64,000 bases of DNA from Heliopora coerulea (Eukaryota; Cnidaria; Anthozoa; Scleralcyonacea; Helioporidae), in NCBI GenBank assembly GCA_030142905.1, contig JASJOG010000076.1, positions 124,001-188,000 on the forward strand, written 5' to 3'. Within the stretch, counting starts at the first letter, position 1, and each line of letters starts with the position of its first letter. The notes beneath the pieces are model-generated. The model saw only the letters and a program-made list of their open reading frames with translations. It did not search any database and was not told where the DNA came from. Below are positions 1 through 11,700 of this stretch, in pieces. A program made the position numbers and the translations under genes.

Positions 1-187
1 TCGTTGACAGTTAAAATATTATGCATGTGCATTTGTTTAAATGATTATTTCAGAGGAACTACTGAGCCTATCCTTTATTTATTTGTCTTCTTCGCCATAC
101 ACATACTTTATATGAGTAAGAAAAGAGTTCTTATTGAAAAGCACTGACTGGAGGATGAGGCACTTACAAACCATGAATCATACGTAC

Positions 188-2792
188 CAAACACACCAGT
201 AAAACTGGCCCAAGAAACGACCATATAAAGTAATTCTCCGCAGACACCCAACAGCTAGAATAACGAGGAATTTTAACCCTCAGCGTTGTTCAATATGAAG
301 AGCCCAATTATTAACTAAAGTCTGTTTGTTTGTCTGTGTGCATGCCTGTCTACCTGTCTGTCTATTTGCCTTTTTGCCAGTCAGTCTACCTGCCTGTTTG
401 TCTGTCCGTCTACCTACTTGAATGTCTGTCCATCTCCCAGACAGTCAATTTATTTGTCTGCCTGCCTGCCCGTCTGTCCTATCCGTCCGCCTGTTCGTCC
501 GACGTCTGTCTGTCCTTCCACCCATCCGTCCATCTATCCGTCCGCATGATTGTCCGTCTGTCCTACCCGTCCGGCCTTCTGTCTATCCTTCTGTCCGGCC
601 TCCTATCAGTCCGTCCGTCTGTCCTTCTATCAGTCTGTCCGTCCGTCCTTCTGTCTGTCCATCAGTCCTTCCGTCTATCCTTCAGAACTAACGTGAATGA
701 GGTTGCAGAACAGCGAGCACCCTTAGTGGCTTATGAACAAATTAAAAAAAACAACAAACTTAGTCATCAATCCATTGTTCTTGTGGTACTCACATATGAT
801 CTGAGACATAGCTCTGAACACCGTCGAGAGTTAATGCTGCAGCTATGACAGACATGATCACAATGACCAGCGGTGTAACTGAATAATGAAAACAAGTGAC
901 ACGAAAGTTGTATGTCTGAACGTCTGATGCTATCTACGTACAAAACCACGCTAATAGATTAATAAAATACTACATAATATGGCTTTTGATTCATTTTTTT
1001 ATTTGTTGTGAGTGTTTGTTTTGCGTTTGCAGGTTACTGTTTACTTTACACCTTGTTTTGAATGTGTTTTCTCATGTTAAATTAATCATTTGCCGTGTTT
1101 TTACGAAAAAAGTTTAACACTTACGTTGAAAAACATTTGGTTGGTCAATGATTTTCAACAAACACTCTTAACTTCTCTTTTACTTGCGTACAAAGCGGAA
1201 AAAGCCAAAACAAACAACACAAAACCCGAGACAGCTTGAGCAACCGGATGGGAAGTTTTTCTTCTAAAACAAACAACACGAAATTCGAGAGTTTCACCTA
1301 ATATGGAAAGTTTCCAGTTCTTTAGATGGACGTCACCAAAAGCCTCCTACGTTCCTAAGACGACACTAGTTCCAAGGACGTCAACATCAGTTAAGTTTAC
1401 TCTTTGAGCGTTGATTAAACATGCTAAGATGCCTATTCAGCTTTTAAATTATAAACATTATATTCACTAGTCAGTATCTGTGTTTAGATGAAGAATTCTA
1501 CGTTGATAAAAACGACGTCCAAATTCAAAAACGTCTGTTAAGTAAGCTCGCTATTTTTTGCCACCGTCTGTTACGGTCTGCCTCTTCTGGAAAATAATTT
1601 CTGGTGTGAGGCGAAACTTTTCTCGCGAAATGGCCTCATTGTACGTGCAGTTTAATCTTTTTACTTTCTAAACGACAAAATTCTCTTCGTTAGAAAGTTG
1701 AAACAGTTTCTACTCTTTGGGTACTTTGCAAATGTTCTCATGAGAGGTTATCGCGTTAACTGTTTGAAAGGACAATTTCGTAAGGACAATACCACTTTAC
1801 TCAAAAACGATCATAATCATGGCGCCTATGGTAGAGAGAATTTTTTTTTTTAAGTGGCGGCTCAATGAAACAACACCAAGGTGAAGAGGAAGATTACATG
1901 AAAACTTACCCCATGAAAACAAATAATATTTTTTAAGGTAGCTTCCCTCGTTGAAGACTTTTACAACCATCAGGTAAAGGTGATACCCTTCTACTAACAT
2001 CCAACAGAAGGTAACCAGATAAAAGTAGTGAATTAAAGCCGCCACAAGAAGACAACAAACCTGTTGAAACGTAAGAAACAATATCAAAGTAAGACATCGG
2101 ACTTGTGCAGGTTTATCACGTACATTTTTTTGAGTAAGACAATAAAACTATCATCAACATGACCATGTTGTGGTTATAAATTTCAGTTTTTTTAAAACTT
2201 ACGTCATACCTTGTATCCGTTAGCATGACTACCAGTCAAAAAGAAAGCTTGGGCTAAGCCCAGTGAGAAGGCAAGGTTGGTGTGGAGATGGGCTTGTTCG
2301 ATTTTAAAGCCACTACAAAGGTAGATTATTTAGATAAACACAAAAAATTACACAAAATAAACCGGATAAGTACTTCAGGAAGGAGAATAGGAAGAAGAAA
2401 AAGATAAAAATGAAAAGGAGGCAGTGGAGGAGGAAGTGAAACAGGAGAGGGAGAAAGAGAATAACAAGGAGAAGAAGAAGAAAATATGAAAGAGACGAAG
2501 AAGGTGATGAAGAAGAAGAAGAAGAAGAACAAGAGAAACAAGAACAAGAAGAAGAATATTGAGAAAAACATCAGGAAGAAGAAGAAGATGATGATAAACA
2601 ACAAGAATAAGGAAGAATAACAGGAAGAAGGAGAAGAATGAAGGAGAAGGAAAAAAGACGAAAATAAAAAACATTTAAATAGACTCACATGAAAAAGACG
2701 TAACTGGCAACTGTTAGTGTTTCGCCAACTAAAGACAACGTTATACCGACATATGTTATGACGCTGAGAGCTTTTTTGTGTACAGAGGAAAT
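188..2792 (-). CDS. Exons for transmembrane helices 1-5 of the adhesion GPCR
   Basis: Five exons. 2689-2792 carries TM1 (VHKKALSVITYVGITLSLVG). 2210-2312 carries TM2 (HLHTNLAFSLGLAQAFFLTG). 1910-2060 carries TM3 and the start of TM4 (FCWMLVEGYHLYLMVV, then KKYYLFSWG). 794-878 continues TM4 (TPLVIVIMSVIAAALTLDGV). 188-254 carries the ECL2 Cys-Trp and TM5 (CWVSAENYFIWSFLGPVLLV). These match the secretin/adhesion GPCR heptahelical pattern, including the TM3 FCWMLVEG motif and CW in ECL2. Phases agree: 104 nt ends phase 2, 103 nt phase 0, 151 nt phase 1, 85 nt phase 2, 67 nt phase 0. The TM4-TM5 intron contains a (CTGT/CCGT)n tract and the TM1-TM2 intron a purine-rich tract. No exon for TM6 is visible in positions 1-187. 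Confidence 0.85.
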
Positions 2793-5700
2793 CTAAAAGT
2801 AATTTAAATTCAAGGAAGTTAATAAGAAACAATGAACTTATTTTTACTACACTTGTTCACCTGGTGGTCAACATAATCTTAGCGCTAATTTATGCAGGGG
2901 CATCGAAAGCGGGGGGGCTTAGCTCCCCACTTCTTTTTGGGGGGCATGAGGATGTGTGGGCCTTCCCACTTTTTACCTGGCTAGTAATATTAAACTACAA
3001 ACTTATGATCACCAAATTAGATTACTGCTGAATTAAGCACTATTTCATCCTACAAATCTGTTATTTTTACTGAAAAGCTAATCAATTCCCCAGAGCCTGC
3101 CAGTTCTGATTTATATTATACTTTTATTGCGTGATGAAATAAACAACAAATGTATTCAATGTCCATAAGTGTTGTCTTTTGAGTATTTCATATGACGTTT
3201 TCAAACCTTAAAAATTCTGTTAATACAGGAAATGGCATTTTAGAGGCTGTAGATTCTAAACTTTTCCTGGGAAGCATGCCCCTTCAACCTTCTGGACATT
3301 TCTCACGCCTTGGGCGCTCGCTCTATCCATCCAACTTTTGTTACGGTTGGCCGCCACTGAGACCTCATCGCCCTTCTCTTTTTTGTCGTTCCGACGCCCT
3401 TGAATTTATGGGATTTCCATCAAAACGTGTGTGTGAAGAAACAGTTGCTACAAAATAGACACAATTGGATGTGAATGAACTTACAGATTTTGACTCTCCC
3501 GAATCCCTTACTCGCGTCAAAACAGCAAAACTCGTCATGTGATTACAAGTGCAATTGGTGTGATTATCGTTGGTAGACATAACACTGCAACCAACATTGG
3601 ACAATTTTGGATTGTCATTCCTGGTTCTATAAAGGGATGAAAGAAAGTTACACTAGTTCGGTGAAAAGTATACAATGTTGACTCGGCAAGCAGCCACTTC
3701 AACCAGTACGGTTAGAAAACATCTTAATTATTTGGGGGGAAAAAAATGAAAAGCCGACGACTTGACAAAATAAAGGATAAAACATAAACGGAATATATGA
3801 ACAATGTTATCTTAAGAGTTTATATTGAAACCAAAACAACAAAAGCGTAGCGATATTTTAGTTCTATTTCAAAGTCACTTTCAAACTAACTTAAAAATGA
3901 CTCTGAAATAGAGCCGTTACAGAGCTTGTCTCGTTATAACTTGAATATAAACTCTCAAGATGACATTATTCGGTTTGTCTTATCGTTTATTTTTACCGAT
4001 CACTCTTGGCGTTTTACGCATTTTGAAAATACCACTGCCAAACGAGCCTAAGGTTACTTACTGTTTTGAGTGTTGAATGAAAACACAATTAGATCCATTA
4101 CCGGAATTCTGACAAAGAAAGGAAGAACTTTACTTGGTTGAACAGAAATAAAATCTTTATCATGAAAAACAGATATACATTAGCGCTGGACCTTTGACAT
4201 GGCCTTGGACAAGAAAGACCATCACGGCATGGACCACAACCAGAATCCAGACCAATAGCGAGCGCTTTTCAAGGACCACTCCCTGGTCAAGACTGCAGCA
4301 GACCCCGTGTGCACAATAAATGGCCCCAGAAAAAAAACAACCGAAGCTCAAGACCAGATTCAGGACCAGAACCAAAATCAGATTCTGAACAAGGACCAGG
4401 ACCATTAATAATAGCACAAACAAGACAAGAACCAGATAAAAAGGCAAGAATCTCGATCGAGAGGGCCGTAGAAAGTAAGTTTAAGTTGGAGCGCAATAAG
4501 TTTCAGGGACGCTTTGGCATACCAAAAGTGGATGTCAGCCGAAACCAGCCGACAACTTCAAGAAATATAAAACAAAACAGATTCCGAATGAATTACAACT
4601 GTCTGATGATGACTTCGCAATAAGGTCGAAATATTACAGTCTAACTTTTTGTTTTGCTCTAACTCGAACTTCGAGTTCACAAGATGGTATTTTTCGGAAT
4701 CTGTTTTGTTGTATACACCCTAAATTGCAGAGGCACTTTGACATACGCAAAAAGCCACCGTTTGAAAAGTGCATTTTTAAGATAGTTGAGGAGGGCATGC
4801 GCACCTAATGCTGCCCCTCTCAATAAAACGTTGTTAGTTCTTACGTTTCTATGCCGTAGTGTGAAGGTTACGTTCCTTTCCAAAGTTCCCTGCGGTTTAG
4901 GACTCATTTCTGCTGAAATTATTTTTGAGTTCAACTGTTCGTCTTTAAAATCCCTGCAATAAAATATTATCATGAAATCGAATATTATCACGAAAGAAAC
5001 TTTAATAAAAGATTAATATTCACATAAGGCTCAAGTGGAACAGGAATTTGAAAAAATGTGATAGGAGCTTTTCTTAATCGTAAAATTTAACTTGTTATCC
5101 TTGAAATTAGGGTTTCTTGAACCTTACAGTTTTGATGGTACTATTTACGTAAATATCACGTCACATAAACAGTTTCTCTTTGAACCTCAAATTCCAGAAA
5201 TTACCGAGAATTTTTAGGAAATTCTTAGGATATAAAAGAAGTTGTGGATGGAACGAAACTCAAGTAAATTTTTAAAGAGAATCACGTTTACCTGTGAGCA
5301 TCGGTTAATAAACGATCCAGAGTGAAATACAAAACACCGACAAAGACAAAATCTGGAAGATAGAGCAAATAATATAGAATGAAGGACTGAGAAAGATTCC
5401 TGACATGGAAGAATAAAATTTCCCAAACAGCGTAAAATATGCGATACTAACCGTCTGAAAAAAGCTCTTTTGGGATAACAATAAAATCCTCCGGTGATAA
5501 ACCTCTCTTGGTATTGAATGTGTCTTCGGGAAAAATGAAGTCACTTCTGGATTCGTAAGAGGCAGACGAAATATTCCGCATCTGGATCACTGGAATATGA
5601 AAAAATTTGAAGTGTGAGATTACAACAGTCTTACCCTCGAAAAGATCAACAGCATCAATCGACAAAATGTGCTTAAAAAGATGAATATCATCTAAGTGAC

Positions 5701-8700
5701 ACTTTGAATGGGACTAGGGTAAGGATTAGGGTTAATAATAATATAATAATAGTATATTTATACGGGATAACCCCGTCAGCGCCTATGTTGGTGCTGTTAT
5801 CAATGAGGATCCTGTTGTACATAATCATAAGATATAAAATTTTTAAATGAGAGTAAAAATATGTACACAATTATGCTTAATAATATGCATTATACGTAAT
5901 ATATATATATATTCCTTCATATATATGTATGTTCCTTTAACTTAGTTTTAAAAGTAATCTAAGAGTTAAGTAATATACTTTAAGATTAGGGTTAGGATTG
6001 GGGTTAGGACTGAGGTTAAAATTAGCTCTAATCTTAACCCTAATCCTAACTCTAACTCTAACCTGAATCTTAGGTGAGAAGACATGTTGAATCATAATAT
6101 AACGCAAGCGCGAGTAGTTCTCAGGCTCTCACGGTAAGTATCCGCCATGTTGAAGTGTGCGTAAAAAAACTCGCCCGGTAATGCACAGCTTAGAAACTAG
6201 GCCTTACAAAGTTGTACAAGCTCAGAGCTAAGGGTGGGAATTCTAAGCTAGTTCGGTCGCTTGACTTACCAAAATCTGTTGTTCTTCTCGTGATGGCTCC
6301 ATTATGTCGACGTAAATGCTGCTCAGCATACTCAGTGAGACGCCTTTCAAATATATTGCTGATCGAAAGACTCGATCCATTTTCTCCTTTTACATCATTT
6401 TGGAAATGTTCTATGTGTTTCGATGTAATTTTCATCATCTCCTAAAATATGGAGCAAAATTTGTTAGGAATAAAATCAGACAAAATTAGCGCTGAGTTTG
6501 CAAGCAAATTGATTGGACAGTTGACAATAAATGTATCGGATTCTGGACAGCGTTTTTGACGTAGGTTTGCAGATTTATGACAAATAGTGTGCTTAGATTA
6601 AGTTAAGGCTTTTTTATCCAATATGTCGTGTTCCGTTTCACGAAAGGAATAAGACTTTTTTCATTGTGGGAAAAATCACACATTTGAAATTGGGAAGATG
6701 TGGTTTATGAAATATGTACTTTCACATATCAGCGTTTTACAAGTGGTATTATATCTTAAGCAATGCTATGTCATACTGGAATTATGATTTCCATGTCCAA
6801 AAATGTTCCAATCCCAAATAAAAATCAAACACTCTTGAGTGAGACGCTATTATGTTAACAGTTTACTTTATAGCATGTTTGTATTAAACAGATTCTCAAA
6901 TAACTCACGAAAAACAAGAGGCCAGCAAACAGGCAATCAAAAAAAAAAGTATTAAAAACTCAATGAAAAGGACAACGACAGAAGATAACCACCCTACCGA
7001 CAGTGCATCTTCCTGGTTTATATCCACATCATCAATTAACGCTTTGTAGTCGTCTACCTGTAAGGGAATCACGGTTCAAATGAAAAAAAAATTTTGGGAT
7101 TATTGTTAATGTTATCAAAAGAATCTCTAAACTTAGAAGTTTAAAAGAAAACATCTCTTTGGTGCGATCTGAAGATGACACGCTCAGGACTCATCATTCT
7201 GCGAGGATATTCCATCATTTATTTCGCTTTCAGTATCTTTGGTGAGCAGACTGTCCCAACAGGCTGGTGACGTAACTGATTGGGCATCCAAGGCCCAACG
7301 ACTTAACGTTGTTACCTGAGTGACGTTTATTTTAGTCTGAACCTTTACGCATGCAGGTAACGGATTAGGGGGGTGGGGTGCTGGCAGTCCATAGCTTAGT
7401 TCTTAAAAATTTCTTTCCACAGAACTAATTTTACTTGTGTTACACTGTTAATACAATGTAGGTGCTTTTGGGCGGCGTAAGGCTCGAAGGGAAGGTTTGC
7501 TCCGGGCAAAAGGTTCTCTAAGTAGTCCTGGGCTCTAGTTCACCCCTCAAATCACAACATCTTCAGCTCGCCTGAACTGAACGTATCATTATAAAACAGA
7601 TATTCGTTCTAACTTGTCTGTCCATTGTTTGATTCCTCCCTCGACTATCTGTACTTTCTGTAACATGAGGAAACGCAAGAGATCAGACGCTGTAACATCC
7701 ACAACCAAATCAATTCAAACGGTCGAGTTTACACGAAAAAACATGACAATACCAAGACGAAAGTGTTGTGGACTAACTGCATAATCGTGGCAGAGTTAAC
7801 AAAACATAAATTAACCAGAAGTGCGTTCACTCTATGTCCTTCTTTCATTATAAACAACAAGTTCACCTTTCCTCGTTCAAACGAGTATTCTTTTTTTCGT
7901 TAAGATACCTGATACGCAAAACTTGGCTCGAAAGAATCTAGGCTGCACTTTTAACCCTTTCTCAGCAGGCCTTGTCACCTTAACGAGTAAAATCGTCTGG
8001 CATTAGCCAGAGTAAAATACTGAAAGACTGATCCTGCCATGAAAGAGTTAAGGTACAACAAACTTGAACCATCTTGGTCCAAAGCAATTGAAAAGTTACA
8101 AATATCCACGAAATGTTTTTCTATGATGGTTGACAAACAGAGAAAACATGGATATCGCTGTGCATGTGTAAATATTTATTCACCTGTCGTGGAGATCTTT
8201 GTTGTCCTGATACTAACATTTTGTTCGGTGGGTGAGACTAGAAAGAAGAGATAGCTTACTAAATATTAAGAAGACATAATGGGGACCAGTGAAGAGCATG
8301 AGTTTTACAGTGCAGTTTTAAAGTTTCAAAGAGGATAATAACTTATTAAAAGGTTGAGGTAAACAACCCGAAAATGATTAGATAACATTTTACGATAATG
8401 TTAATCCTAACTAAAATGTCCACTTTTAATATATAACTATAGATGATCATAATTTAAAGAAAAGTAACCATTTATTAGATCAAATTTACTGCTTTACGTC
8501 AACAATCCATGCATTTCATTGGCTATACTACAGTTGACGATTTATATATTTATATTTATCTTGGCAGATACGGAAGACAATTAAACTTGTAAAAAAGGTT
8601 AATTTATAGTTAGCAATCTTGCTCATAGTCTGAGAGAAGGACAAATGTAAAAATCGAGAATGGTACTTTAATATATGAAAACATACCTGTTATGGTTAAA

Positions 8701-11700
8701 GTTGAAGGCAGTTCTGATTTTTAAAAAAACACAAACATTAAATTATCAAAAGATACAGAAAAGAAGTTAAAAAGCCTTAAAATTTTAAAAAACAATTGTC
8801 CACGTTAAATAAAATTATACCTGATTTAGTTGGAGTTGAAGACAGACCTAATAAATGGTTGAGGTGATGAACGTTATTAAGTTAGAACAAATTAAGGCTA
8901 GAGCCTGGAGTGTATTGAGCTTAAAGTTACAATATATCAAACAAGCTGCACTGGGAACACATTAAGATGTACTAACATATCATAAAATATAAAGATGAGC
9001 TGAAGAAAAAAAATAATGTAAAAAATCTAATTAGTCAAACTAGTAACATTATACCTGCGTAAGATGACGTCGAGGATAAGCCTAGAAAACAGACCAACTT
9101 TTAATTATCTTGTAGTCTTAATACGTAAACTTTATTAATAAAGGTGTGATGGGTCAATTGAAATGATTTAGTTCATGACAGCTGTGCGCAGTAAAATCAT
9201 CATACCTGATGGCTTTGAGGCTGACGACAGTTCTAAATAAAGATAATAATTTGTAGAACATTTAATAATGAGATATTGAGACGTTTTAAAAAAAGGAAGC
9301 ACAACCGTTGAACAATTCAACAAAATATACCTGATGTTGTTGGAGTGGACGAAATATCTATAATAATTATTATTTAAAAATAATAAAAATTTTGAAAAGT
9401 AGGATTATTTATTAATAGTATGAAATATTGAAAATGACTCCCAAAAAAATTAAAAATCGGCAAAAAATAATTCATTATGTGGACTGAACGAGCACATACC
9501 TCCATTAGCATAACTCGAAGATAGTTCTAAATAAAATTGAAACGTTAGATTGAACGTATTTACAAAAACGAAAAACTGAGATGATTAAAATATTCAAAAA
9601 GAATATCTGAGACGCAATAAGACTCGCATGAAAACATAATTATTCAAGTTAATATGTCACACCTGTTTTTACTGGTACGGAAGATGAGCCTGTAACAAAC
9701 GATCAAGTTATAAGTGACAGCCTTTGATTTGACAGTCTATAATTGACACGGTCTGACTGGAGGATAAATAAAAAATATGAGAATACTACACGAATATGAT
9801 ATAAAATTATACCTGTCGTAGCTAAAGTTGAAGGCAGCTCTAATTGAGAAAAGCAAGCAAACTAAGGTTTATAAAACGTCCAGAAAACAAGTTTGAGACT
9901 CGTTTGACAACAAATGCACTCAAGTTAAATGAAACTATACCTGATTTAGTGGACGTCGTGAATCGATCTAAGAATTTGTTGAGATTACGGAATTTATTAA
10001 GTCAAAGTAAATTAAGTTTGGAATTTATTAAGTTTAAAGTGAGAATATACTCAAATAAACATACACTGGGAGCACATAAAGATACACTAACAAGGCAAAA
10101 TATTTAGAAATGGCGTACAGAAATTCATAGAAGCTAATTAGTCAAAGTAATTATGATTTACCTCCGCTAGATAAACTTGCGGATAAGCCTACGAAATTTG
10201 AGCATTTTTAATTAGCTTGTAGGTTTAATATACATAAGCTTTATGATTAATACATGCAAGACTGGTCATTTGAACTGACTATGAACACTGTATGCGCTTA
10301 AATGATCGTACCTGGTGTAACTGAGGTCGATGACAGTTCTAAAGATAAGAATTTGTGCAGTTAACATTCATATTATGACAAATTGAGAGGTGGAAAACGA
10401 CTTCACGAAAGTAAGCCACACGAATAGTTAAATAAAAATATACCTGATGCTGTTGGAGAGAAGGAAATGTCTAAATAAGTTTAAGAATAAGTATAATATA
10501 TTAACAAAATGAAATATTGAAAAAAAACTATAAAGATTAAAAGTCAGTAAAAAAGGTTAATTACGTGAACTAAACGAATACATACCTGAGTTTGCCGAAG
10601 TCGAAGATACCACTAAATGAAAAAGTGATGTTAGTCCGTATATATTTTCAAAAAGAAAGACTTGAATGAGTAACATATTTTTATGAGTATTAATGTCATA
10701 CCTGTTTTAGCTGATAAGGAAGATGAATCTTAAGGCAAATTAAAATTAAAAAAAAAGATTAAGTTATAAATCACAATCTTTCATATGGTCTGTAGGAAAG
10801 ACAAAAGGAAAAAACCAGGAGTAGTACCCGGATATGTGACAACATTAAACCTGCTGTGACTGAAGTTGATAACAGTACTAATCGGAATAAAAAACAAAGC
10901 ACACGCAGAAAGCAAAGCTAAACTAAGTATATTGAACATAAAACAGTCGTAACACCGAAATTTAACCTTATCGCAGTTAAATGAAATTTTATGTGATTTC
11001 GTTTAAGTCGTGGACACATCTAATAAACGGATGAGATCATACAGTTTATTAAAATAGAAGGAACTAATATTGGAGATCAGTAAATTTAAAGTCAAAAATA
11101 AATATATACTGGGAACACATAAAGATTTATTAACTTATAATAAAGTATTTGGAGATTAAAAACAAAAAATCATAGAAGCCAATTCGTTAAACTAGTCATG
11201 TCCCACCTTCCCAAGATGAGCTGCGTATATTTTATTGCTAAAATATGTTCTCCAGGTCAGTTGAAATGATTACAAACGACATAACTGTGTGAGCTAGAAT
11301 TATCATACCTAATCTCACTGTGGTCGACGACAGTTCTAAACGGAGATAAAAATTTGCACAACATTTGTATGATAATATATGGAGTCATGAAAAGTAACTG
11401 AGCCTATGCCACGCAATAAGTTGATGAATTAAATAAAAATATACCTGAGATTGTTCGAGCCAGGGAAATATCTTAACAAATTAAAAAGGAATTTATATCT
11501 ACTATTTGCAGTATGAAACACCGAAAACAATTCCAGAAAGATTATAAATCAGTAAAAAGTAACATGATTTGTCAACTAAACTGCACGTACCTGTAGTCGT
11601 CGAATTCAAAGATAGTTCTAAATAAAGTACTGATGTTAGACTGAGTGAAGACTGAATTGAAAGTTGGTAAATTATTTACAAAATATTTATATTTACTCAA

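Noticed and set aside
330..848. 172-codon Ser/Val/Leu-rich open frame
   Set aside because: It is generated by the CTGT/CCGT tract, does not begin with ATG, and overlaps a receptor exon on the other strand.
1797..1860. Segment after TCTCTACCATAG as the exon following TM3
   Set aside because: It is in phase but hits a stop after nine codons (GAMIMIVFE); the exon at 794-878 gives a proper TM4 instead.
9844..10107. Plus-strand open frame of 87 codons
   Set aside because: It runs across a micro-exon and its introns on the opposite strand and has no family similarity.
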